From positions 4,015,900 to 4,049,961 of the forward strand of contig NC_049997.1 of NCBI RefSeq assembly GCF_000003815.2: a stretch of 34,062 bases of DNA, given 5' to 3'. Below, piece by piece: positions 27,601-34,062 of this stretch; position 1 is the first letter of the stretch, and every line of letters begins with the position of its first letter. The notes beneath the pieces were generated by a model. That model did not search any database. It had not been told where the DNA came from and saw only the letters and a program-made list of their open reading frames with translations. A program made the position numbers and the translations under genes. This stretch comes from Branchiostoma floridae (taxonomy: Eukaryota > Chordata > Leptocardii > Amphioxiformes > Branchiostomatidae).

Positions 27601-30400
27601 TCAGGCTATGTCTTACCGCCAGGTAATTTTTCTTCGCAGCAGCCTTCTTGAATCGTCTTGTCGAGGCCAGATCTGCAGCTGAGAACTTCGGACAAGACTT
27701 CTTAGCCCAAAGAACACCTGGCTTGTCTCCTTTCTTCTTCTTCTTCTTCTTGTCTGCTCCATCATCACCATCATTTCTACAAAAATATGACAGTTTTACA
27801 ATTACGTCGCTCTGCAAATTCAATCAATCAAATTGGAAGAACGAACAGTTCAACTGTGCTATTTAGCATTAAATCTTTCCTTAACCTAAGTCAGTTTGCA
27901 AATGCAGTGAAACCTGTTCAAAAACACCAATCAAAGGACTTAAAAAAGTATGGTCTATGTACATGAATGTAGACAGGTGGTCACTAGGGCCCAGTAGGGG
28001 TGGGTACCGGTACAGAAAATTCAGGTCCAGGTCCGGTTCAGGTCCAGAGGATCAGGTCCAGGTCCGGACCTGAACCTGGACCGGATTCAGTATGACTCAT
28101 ACCAATGGTCCATTTCACTACAAAAAAATCTGTTTGGTGGAGTATTAGACTTAGAATGGCGTTTAAAAATCCCACAACGCTAACTGCACATGTACGATTG
28201 GCTGTAAAACGTGGTAGAAATTAATATAAACTCGACTCTACTTCACTCTTGTTATTTTCTTCCACCTGCAAGCGCCAAAACGTATGAATGCCTGATAAAA
28301 TAATCTGTTAATTTTCTAATCGGTCCAACATCCGGTCCACCTAATTTTTTCAGGTTCGGTTTTTCTGGACCGGTCCAATAAGAAAAAACGGTTTTGTACC
28401 GGTACACTGTACCGATACCCAGCCCTAGTGGTCACTATAGACAAGATTGCCAATGGAAGAATCATTCAAGAGACTACCAGGTGGCCAAGTAGTCCTAATC
28501 TGTAAGACATTGGTCACTAGCACAGGTTTGACTGTATATCAATGTGATCCTTATTTAGAGGTACACTTGTACAGGTATGCCACCATTATGTTAATCATCA
28601 GGTCCCAGATGTGTTCCATCATCTTGTCCTCAGACAAGGCTCACACCATTAAACCTAGTTGCAATTTACTCTGATCCATTGTCATCCCTCGCGATTCTTC
28701 GAGTTCAATTCATGAGAGCACAGGTGCAAAGGCCGAGTGGGTAGAGTGTTCGCCTTGCATTCGGTAGGTCGTGAGTTCAATCCCCGGCCGAGTCATACCA
28801 AAGACTTTTTCTGCTTAGCACTCAGCACTAATGAGGAAGAGTATGGAAGCTAAACACACATCACTACCAGCAGACCAGCCCCCTGCTGTAGTGACTTGCA
28901 CAAATGTGTGGCCCAAGGGCTTCGAAGTGGAGATGGGCGCCACCCTACGCGTCTGTAGATGCATGGCAAACTTTAACTTTAACAGGTTTGACTGCCTACC
29001 GTTGTTTCTCTGCATCTTTCTCAGCATCCCAGTCTTCGTCTTTCTTCAGGTACCCCCCACACCGGCAGACACAGAGCTTGTACGTCACGTCGTTCACGCG
29101 CTTGGTCCACAGGTCTCTTTGCAGCTGCTCCAACGTCCATGATCGGAGCCGACCCAGCTGCTGGGGGCGGTGGTGACTCTGCGAAAGTATCATTACCATC
29201 ATAATCATCATTATCTGACATCATATCTTAGATTTGTTTGTATAAAAACATATTTTCCGTGGCTTGCTGTAAAGCAGTGTCACGCTGCCACTGAAATGGT
29301 CCACCCTGGCTAAATACAGTATCAGGAAGCTACTGTAATGCATTTAAGTTCGCTGGGATTTAAAGTGACTTATTGCGGTGGATTTAAGTTCGCGGTAACA
29401 CCATAGACTGCAGTCCAATACCATAATAGGACAATGTTCGCGGTGGCTCGGTAAAGTGGTCACCGCGAAAACCGTGAACATTAATCCACCGCGAACATTT
29501 CTGCATTTACAGTATAAATTCTAAGAAGTCTGAGTCTGAATAGACGACTTGAAACTTGAGCTGTGTACCTAATTAGTAAGGAAAAAGTTCACAAGGAAAA
29601 GAAGAGCAAGTCACTACACCACAAATTTTAAGAACCATACTTATCTGAACCCAGAGGAAATCAATAAGGTGAGTCCAAGTCTCAAACCCCTCTGGTCCAA
29701 GACAAGAGTTGTCATGAACAAAGCTTTAAAATCACAACTTTTTAACCTGTAGGTTTTTGATGATGTCATCCTCCCAGGCCAAGAAACAGTCCTCGTGCAT
29801 GAAGACGCCTTCCTTACACGTCTTGACGGAACAGACGACTTTAACTGCTGATGCCATGTCTGTGACTTCCTTGCTGTTCTCATGGCGACAGCCCTGTAAA
29901 CAAAAACAAGCCACATAACCATATTATAAAGTCATCTCCTCCACATCCCAATTAGCAGTTCTATCAATCACAGCATGGCAATTAGCGGTTTGACCAATGA
30001 TATAGGGGCTGCATGTCCATCAAATATTTGCATTTCTAATTGTTTATTATTTTATTTTCCAGTTCTAACGTTACGTTTTGACGGAGGTGGGCTGGACAAT
30101 ACTCGGGTGTGACAGTAGATAATCCTTTTTGTCTGCACGAATTTGACACGATCGGGGATACGACAACACTAACAAAACTGCTTTGAAAATTCAACGACAG
30201 GCGTGCGTCCTTACCTTTGGTGAGCAGCAGACATTCTTCTTCTCGGCGGTGTCCTGAGCGTTCGCTCCCGCCTGTTTCTCGCCGGCGCGCCACCCGGCCG
30301 GATCCCTCGCCTCGGCGCCAACCGCCTTCAAAACCGCCCGGCAGTTGCTCCTACTCCTGCTCCGGGCCTTCTTGGTCCTTCCCTTGGCAAGATCGCGCAT
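24608..30400 (-). CDS. Headcase N-domain protein, six exons, 389 aa
   Basis: Exons (minus): 30400-30215, 29893-29747, 29157-29000, 27776-27617, 26543-26447, 25029-24608. Phases 0, 0, 2, 0, 1 all agree and end in TGA. Exon 1 is basic and ends CCSPK. Exon 2 (GCRHEN...VKVVCSVKTCKEG, FMHEDCFLAWE) and exon 3 (LRSWTLEQLQRDLWTKR, LCVCRCGGYLKKDEDW) match the conserved Cys/His N-terminal region of headcase (HECA), where humans have V.CNNE.C...WMH.QCFYEWE, RARSWNEKQ..QNMWTKKG and CSCRCGQGHLKKD.DW. Exon 4 is Lys-rich, exon 5 low complexity. Exon 6 holds a Trp-rich C-terminal block (ALTAAYWWINFGW to MGEWWQEVGWGQF) that I do not recognise and that does not resemble the zinc-binding C-terminal half of HECA. 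Headcase regulates growth and differentiation in animals; a role here is inferred from that domain only. All five introns contain transposons. Confidence 0.85.
25183..25706. mobile_element. piggyBac-type MITE with TTAA duplication
   Basis: TIR AGGGGCATTCCACTCCA at 25183 is inverted at 25690-25706, with TTAA directly outside both ends (25179-25182, 25707-25710). A smaller internal hairpin, GGTTCGCTAAG/CTTAGCGAACC, spans about 25400-25482. It lies in the last headcase intron. The minus-strand 123-codon frame is not a gene. Confidence 0.9.
25745..26390. mobile_element. AAACCTGT-TIR MITE copy, interrupted by 25889-26255
   Basis: GGTGGTCACTATAGATAAGG (25785) and the right terminus GGTACAGGTTTGATTGTAT (26372) belong to the same family as 26663-26817. 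The body is split by a TATA-flanked element. The left end is diverged. Confidence 0.6.
25889..26255. mobile_element. Element with CACCTTTCTCACGCGGCGG inverted ends, nested
   Basis: Starts CACCTTTCTCACGCGGCGGC and continues through CATGATAGAT; the complement ends the element at 26255. TATA occurs at both junctions (25885-25888, 26256-26259). It is inserted in the older MITE 25745-26390, whose CACTATAGATA target is restored when it is removed. Its interior (AATTAGCAGTTCAACTAATG, TCAAATATTTGCAT) resembles 29948-30060. Confidence 0.88.
26663..26817. mobile_element. AAACCTGT-TIR MITE, intact copy
   Basis: Begins ACAGTTAAACCTGT after TAT and ends ACAGGTTTGACTGT before ATA: inverted termini with one mismatch and TA flanks. 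The interior repeats GTGGCCACTTTTTGTCGGTC and GGCCACCTGTCTATAGTGGC. It lies in headcase intron 4. Other copies are at 19815, 25745 and 27905. Confidence 0.8.
27159..27167. repeat. 9-bp target duplication carrying a decoy splice donor
   Basis: TGTCTTACC here equals 27609-27617. On the gene strand it reads GGTAAGACA, a 5' splice site. It is the far copy, 441 bp into headcase intron 4. Confidence 0.85.
27168..27608. mobile_element. Mutator-like MITE with about 50-bp TIRs and 9-bp duplication
   Basis: TAGCCTGAGTATCATCCTCC begins the left arm and the exact complement ends the right arm; identity extends about 50 bp to ACTTTCGCTTG. Flanks are TGTCTTACC on both sides. Long TIRs plus a 9-bp duplication fit the Mutator superfamily (inference). 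The interior repeats CTTGCCCGA motifs. The element directly abuts the splice donor of headcase exon 4. Confidence 0.88.
27905..28540. mobile_element. AAACCTGT-TIR MITE copy, interrupted by a hAT-type element
   Basis: Left part GTGAAACCTGTTCAAAAACA through CAGGTGGTCAC, right part GTGGTCACTATAGACAAG through GGTTTGACTGTATATC, matching the family body. The split lies at the 8-bp duplication of 27985-28427. Confidence 0.75.
27985..28427. mobile_element. hAT-type MITE with 8-bp duplication GTGGTCAC
   Basis: The ends are TAGGG...GGGTACCGGTACA and, inverted, TAGGGCTGGGTATCGGTACA. GTGGTCAC flanks both sides (27977-27984, 28428-28435), the 8-bp duplication typical of hAT elements. The interior has AGGTCCAGGTCCGG and GGTCCGGACCTGAACC palindromic units. 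A related fragment is at 18995-19140. It is nested in an older MITE in headcase intron 3. Confidence 0.88.
28721..28984 (+). repeat. tRNA-derived SINE, full-length-looking
   Basis: A-box GGCCGAGTGGGTAGAGTG and B-box GGTCGTGAGTTCAATCCCC at normal tRNA spacing, then a body of about 190 bp and an (ACTTTA)n tail at 28968-28984. It ends only about 15 bp from the donor of headcase exon 3. The 13 bp that follow the tail (ACAGGTTTGACTG) match the terminus of the AAACCTGT MITE. Confidence 0.85.
29333..29512. mobile_element. GTTCGCGG-type palindromic MITE, copy C
   Basis: Begins CTGTAATGCATTTAAGTTCG, ends CATTTCTGCATTTACAG, with TA on both sides (29331-29332, 29513-29514). It lies in headcase intron 2. 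Confidence 0.87.
29948..30060. repeat. Fragment related to the interior of the 25889-26255 element
   Basis: CAATTAGCAGTTCTATCAAT, GGCAATTAGCGGTTTGACCA and CATCAAATATTTGCAT parallel 25950-26040. No terminal repeats remain. It lies in headcase intron 1. Confidence 0.55.
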
Positions 30401-30548
30401 AACTATGGGGATTATCTACCGTGTAACTCTGAAAATACCGGCTATTAAAAGTTGCACCTGGAGTAACGGATCATCACCTGCTGGCGCGTTGAAACTGAGT
30501 AACGTTAGTCGCACATTCTATTCCGCGCATTCCATTCGAATTTCCTGG

Positions 30549-30600
30549 CGGTCTCACAGCGACGACTAGCGTGCATTGTAAGTATTGCAGCAGTACAGAT
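30549..30600 (+). repeat. Dispersed repeat, copy 1 (CGGTCTCACAGCGAC...TATTGCAGCA)
   Basis: Shares GGTCTCACAGCRACRMCTAG and AGTATTGCAGCA with 30983-31070 and 32049-32140. It lies just upstream of the headcase start codon, so possibly within its promoter or 5'UTR. Confidence 0.55.
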
Positions 30601-30982
30601 TCTGTTGGTCTACGCTTACCTTGCCACTCGCACCACTGATTACAAACCTTGTCGAAAGGTAAAGCAATTAATGATGAGCGCACCATAAACAGTTAGAAAT
30701 GGCTAAGACTGGTACAGCGCAAAACACATCTAGCAAGACAATTTTAACGAATTTCTTCGATGATGTCTCAACATCAACGCGCACGACAGTTTCATAACTA
30801 TTAAACAAATGGTATTCTCTATAGGAAAACAGCCAAAAAGTAAAAGACAATGCAATGCATTAGATGTGCACATGCATTAATGGAATCCGATGTAGGGCTT
30901 ACTAATTACTAAGTAGCGTAACTATACGTAGAAAATCATGGCGACCTACATAATAAGTTCATATACATTTGTACTCTCATTG
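30600..30982. other. Upstream flank of the headcase gene, nothing recognised
   Basis: AT-rich with no supported exon. The 30415-30560 part nearer the gene is more CpG-rich and may include the promoter. Confidence 0.3.
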
Positions 30983-31070
30983 ACGGTCTCACAGCAACAC
31001 CTAGCATGTATTATCAGTATTGCAGCAATCGGCTGCAGTAAAGATAACGGCTAATAGAGGACGCTGCTAC
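30983..31070 (+). repeat. Dispersed repeat, copy 2
   Basis: GACGGTCTCACAGCAACACC through CGGCTAATAGAGGACGC parallels 32049-32140 (GACCGTGTCACAGCGACACC through ACAACTAATAGGGGGCGC). Confidence 0.65.
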
Positions 31071-31349
31071 ACCGTCTAAAATTACGCACAAGGAAAAAAA
31101 ACGTTCAAGGTTCATGCTCATGTTCAAACTAAATTATATGTAGAGCGTAAATTGTGTGTTTGATGCCCATGACTTCGGAAAATAACAACTTGAGATGGTG
31201 CTAAGAAGCCAAAGCATCGAAAAGTCGGAAGGGTGTTGTGCGGTTAGAGGAGCAAGTAAGGTTCACATTTATGTAAAAAAAAAGGCTAAATTGAATTTAT
31301 GCAATGTTATTCAAATTACTTTCCAAGGGAGTGTAAACCAGGGGAATAT

Positions 31350-31935
31350 GAGAGAAAGGAGGAGAATATGGGACAAAGTAGTAGAACCTGGGAGAAAGCG
31401 GCAGAACCTGGGAGGAAGCGGTTGAATATGGGAGAAAGCGGGAGAACCTGGGAGAAAGCAGTGGACACTGCGAAAAAGTGGGAGAAAATGGGTGAAATCG
31501 AAAGCAGTAGACTATATGGGAGACAGCGGTAGAACCTGGTAGAAAGCGGGAGAACATGTGAGAAAGCAGTAGAACCTGGTAGAAAGCGGGAGAATCTGGA
31601 ACAAAGCAGTAGAACCTGGGAGAAAGCAGTAGAACCTGGGAGAAATCGGGAGAACCTGGGAGAAAGCGGGAGAACTTGGGACAAATCGGGAGAACCTGGG
31701 AGAAATCGGTAGAACCTGGGAGAAAGCAGTAGAACCTGGGACAAATCGGTAGAACCTGGGAGAAAGCAGTAGAACCTGGGAGAACCTGGGAGGAAGTGGG
31801 AGAATATGGACGAAAGCGGTAGAACCTGGGAGAAATCGGTAGAACCTGGGAGAAATCGGTATAATATGGGAGAAAGCGGTAGAAAGCGCGGGAGAACCTG
31901 GGAGAAAGCAGTAGAACCTGGGAGAAAGCAGCAGA
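31350..31935 (+). repeat. 20-bp purine-rich minisatellite, about 29 copies
   Basis: The unit is close to AAGCRGTAGAACCTGGGAGA. No frame of the minus strand meets a stop over most of the array, so it reads as proline/serine/phenylalanine-rich frames of 231 and 146 codons, which are not supported as genes. Purine/pyrimidine asymmetry is strong. Confidence 0.95.
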
Positions 31936-31939
31936 ACCT

Positions 31940-32282
31940 GCGCCAAGTCCAAGCGTAGTGATAAATTTTACTTTTAAAGAATAATGAGCAAAATTTGGTG
32001 GCGAAATTCACATCTATACTGTTTCCGTATTCGTTTAAGGAAATTTCCTTGACCGTGTCACAGCGACACCTAACATAACGTTATATGATTAGTATTGCAG
32101 CTAATGCAGTAATACTGACAACTAATAGGGGGCGCATATCACTCAGTAAACGGCGATGCATATACGATACTATCAATGCACACTTAAACTAATAAGGAAA
32201 CCGTACAGATGTGAATTTCACCACCAAATTTTGCTCATTATTCTTTAAAAGTCAAATTTATCACTTCGCTTGGACTTGGCGC
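31940..32282. mobile_element. Foldback element with 87-bp inverted arms
   Basis: Arms 31940-32026 and 32196-32282 are inverted with about five mismatches; outer ends read GCGCCAAGTCCAAGCG. The 169-bp spacer contains copy 3 of the GGTCTCACAGCGAC repeat (32049-32140). The left end abuts the minisatellite directly. No target duplication could be assigned. Confidence 0.88.
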
Positions 32283-32340
32283 CTAATTTCTCGATTGAAT
32301 AAGCACAAAAAGTCTAAAAGACAATGTATAAATGACAATT

Positions 32341-32346
32341 TTTATT
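32341..32346 (-). terminator. Possible polyadenylation signal AATAAA for the lectin gene
   Basis: TTTATT on plus is AATAAA on minus, about 420 bp past the lectin stop codon. Further AATAAA hexamers occur in the tandem repeat at 32401-32526, so the site used is uncertain. Confidence 0.3.
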
Positions 32347-32400
32347 GTAACTCTTCCAGAATATGTGAACACAAGCAACACACCAGAAAACTGTATTGTG

Positions 32401-32526
32401 CAATGCTTTATTTATAAACATATTGTCCACACAAGCAAAACAGCAATGCTTTATTCAAAACACATTTTCCACACAAGCAAAACAGCTATGCTTTATTTCA
32501 AACATATTGTCCACACAAGCAAATAA
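32401..32526 (+). repeat. 43-bp tandem repeat, three copies
   Basis: CAATGCTTTATTTATAAACA...CCACACAAGCAAAACAG is repeated three times with small changes. It falls in the probable 3'UTR of the minus-strand lectin gene; each unit contributes an AATAAA-like hexamer on that strand. Confidence 0.88.
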
Positions 32527-32763
32527 ACAAAAACTCGATCGCAAATGCGTGCGCAGTATCAAAAATTTCTCAAATTCATTAATACTATGCATATAGCAAA
32601 CCCGACGTATACATCATGAAATCGCTCGACGTATACATCGTAAAAACACTCAAAAACACAAGAAAAGTAAGGAAGGAATCTCCCAAGGGAGGTACATAAA
32701 AGTTAAATGCCTATTCTTCAACCATAAACTATTTCGGACCACTTTCCGGATTGAATCCAGTGT

Positions 32764-33779
32764 TCAGTCCCAGTCAGCAGGGTCCAGGCCAGTATCTGTA
32801 AAAGAAAAACAAAACAGTTTTTTTTGCTAACGAGATTGTTCAAAGAAAGGTCAAGAGAGCACTTCAAGGCAATGAACTAAGAAGTTGGGAATAACTGAGC
32901 ATGGAGATAGCGGTGGACATTTGTTTTGAAGACCATTAGATAAGTTGTAGACAGAAGGGAAACAGTTGTCGTCGAGAGAGTGCCATAATTTAGCTGTTCG
33001 GGGAATGAAACTTTTGCTGTAGAAGGAGTTTGGAACCGCATGGTGTACAGTATACAGTAAAGGCATTCTCCATCATGAATAATGATTAAGGAATAAAGGA
33101 ATCATCATCGAGTTGGATCGAGGGAAAGAAGAAGGAGAAGAAGATAAAGTCACATTCTAGGGCACGTTAGAGCGAAAGAAGAAGTACCCTATCTTCTAGA
33201 GGATGCTAGTGTAAAAGAAGAAGAGAACTGAAGTCTCCTACATTCTGGCGGATGTTAGATTGAAAGGAGAAGGTAACTGAAGTCTCTTAAGAAGAAGATG
33301 AAGTCTGGGTTATATTAGAGGGAAAGAAGAAGTAATACCATCTTATATTCTAGGGGATGTTTGAGCAAAAGAAGAGGGAGAAGTAGAATAAACCTCTTAC
33401 ATGTACGTTCTAGGGGATGTGAGATCGAGGGAAAGAAGTAGAAGATGAAGCCTCTAACATTCTTGGGGATGTGGGATCGAGGAAGAATGAGAAGAAGATG
33501 AAGTTTTTTTACTAGGGTATGTAAGAGGGAAAAAAGAATTAGAAGAAGATGAAGTTTTTACTAGGGTATGTTAGAGGGAAAGAAGAAGGAGAAGAAGATT
33601 GCTGAAGCTTCTTACATTCGTACACCCTGACTTCGCATATGTTGAGGGACCGGGCCTCTCCGGGCAGGCTGACAGCCACATACCGGCCGGACATCCCGCC
33701 GCAGTTGATGCTGAACACCGGGGTCTCCTCGTAGTCTGCGCCGTAGTCTCCTCCGCACTGCTCCATCTGGTCAATCTCT
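32764..33779 (-). CDS. Fucolectin/F5-8C-type lectin, last two coding exons (5' partial)
   Basis: Exon 33779-33616 follows the acceptor TATCTACAG and encodes EIDQMEQCGGDYGAD, then INCGGMSGRYVAVSLPGEAR and SLNICEVRVYE. This is the closing part of a fucolectin (tachylectin/pentraxin-like, FTP) or discoidin fold, where the family has C..GRYV.V.LPG...L.LCEVEVY. It ends GAAT/GTAAGA in phase 1. The terminal exon starts after a fine TTTTTCTTTTACAG acceptor at 32795 and in phase 1 reads YTGLDPADWD then TGA (32764). The family binds fucose-type glycans and is usually secreted and used in innate immunity; specificity here is unknown. The 820-bp intron holds a LINE fragment and a GA-rich minisatellite. 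Upstream exons lie beyond the window. The terminal exon is less certain than the domain exon. Confidence 0.68.
32851..33066 (-). pseudogene. Non-LTR retrotransposon (LINE) C-terminal fragment
   Basis: A 71-codon minus-strand frame reads NSFYSKSFIPRTAKLWHSLD and ends shortly after. The SF.PR...LW.SL pattern is typical of the last residues of LINE reverse-transcriptase proteins (CR1/L2/RTE-like). Only the 3' end is present, as expected for 5'-truncated insertions. It lies in the last lectin intron. Confidence 0.6.
33080..33605 (+). repeat. Degenerate GA-rich minisatellite, unit about 55-65 bp
   Basis: Units built from TTCTAGGGGATGTTAGAG, GAAAGAAGAAG and GAAGATGAAGTCT recur about nine times with variable length, most regular at 33480-33600. 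It directly abuts the donor of the lectin domain exon (33616). Confidence 0.85.
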
Positions 33780-33899
33780 CTGTAGATATTCGGATGGGGA
33801 GATTAGGAATGGGAAGCTTTTAGTTTCCTAAGCTTGGGTCACTTTTCCGTTCAAGTACAGCGCCGTTTCTATGTAGAAAGGTTGTAATATCGCTGCCCC

Positions 33900-33904
33900 T
33901 CCAC

Positions 33905-33997
<93 letters not shown>

Positions 33998-34062
33998 AAA
34001 GCACACACACACACACAAACACACACACTCATTCACACACACACACATATACACACGCACAA
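33900..34062 (+). repeat. (CA)n microsatellite reaching the window edge
   Basis: Almost uninterrupted AC dinucleotides with a few CGC, ATAC and AAGC interruptions. The Cys/Val-rich open frames on the minus strand are artefacts. Confidence 0.98.

Noticed and set aside
31316-32011. 231-codon and overlapping 146-codon minus-strand frames, Pro/Ser/Phe-rich
   Set aside because: Translation of a 20-bp minisatellite that has almost no stop in any minus-strand frame; it runs on into one arm of a foldback element.
33820-34060. Cys/Val-rich frames on the minus strand
   Set aside because: Translations of the (CA)n microsatellite.

Overview
The window looks like genomic DNA from an intron-rich invertebrate deuterostome, most likely amphioxus (Branchiostoma). 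The evidence is spliced animal genes with GT-AG junctions and short exons, a fucolectin-type lectin exon, a headcase homologue, a HNK-1-family carbohydrate sulfotransferase, tRNA-derived SINEs, and a dense load of short non-autonomous DNA transposons. The species is an inference; no marker in the window proves it.

Layout. 1-1230 is an 81-bp minisatellite, ended by a 1.1-kb inverted-repeat element (1244-2339). At 3388-3483 (minus) there is a likely first coding exon behind a YY1/CRE promoter. 4639-8249 (minus) is a six-exon sulfotransferase that assembles into about 345 residues with all intron phases compatible. 9434-14473 holds a duplicated TATA-containing leader followed by 22 copies of a 211-bp satellite. 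16477-16983 (plus) is a two-exon small secreted protein. 17.6-24.3 kb is mostly repeats with two candidate coding exons, a mariner deletion derivative and a long-TIR element. 24608-30400 (minus) is a complete six-exon, 389-residue headcase-domain protein whose five introns are packed with transposons. 31.3-33.6 kb holds a 20-bp minisatellite, a foldback element, and the last two coding exons of a minus-strand fucolectin/F5-8C-type lectin whose 5' part lies beyond the right edge.

How the parts relate. The genes are ordinary, mutually unrelated eukaryotic genes; there is no operon-like system. The sulfotransferase would act in the Golgi, the lectin and the small Cys-containing protein are probably secreted, and the headcase protein is intracellular. 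The most informative structure is in the transposon archaeology. Several insertions have clear target-site duplications (TTAA, TATA, TA, 8 bp, 9 bp), some are nested, and one Mutator-like insertion duplicated the 5' splice site of headcase intron 4 and left a working copy beside the exon.

Limits: exon models come from reading frames, splice consensus and remembered family motifs only. No alignment or search was run.
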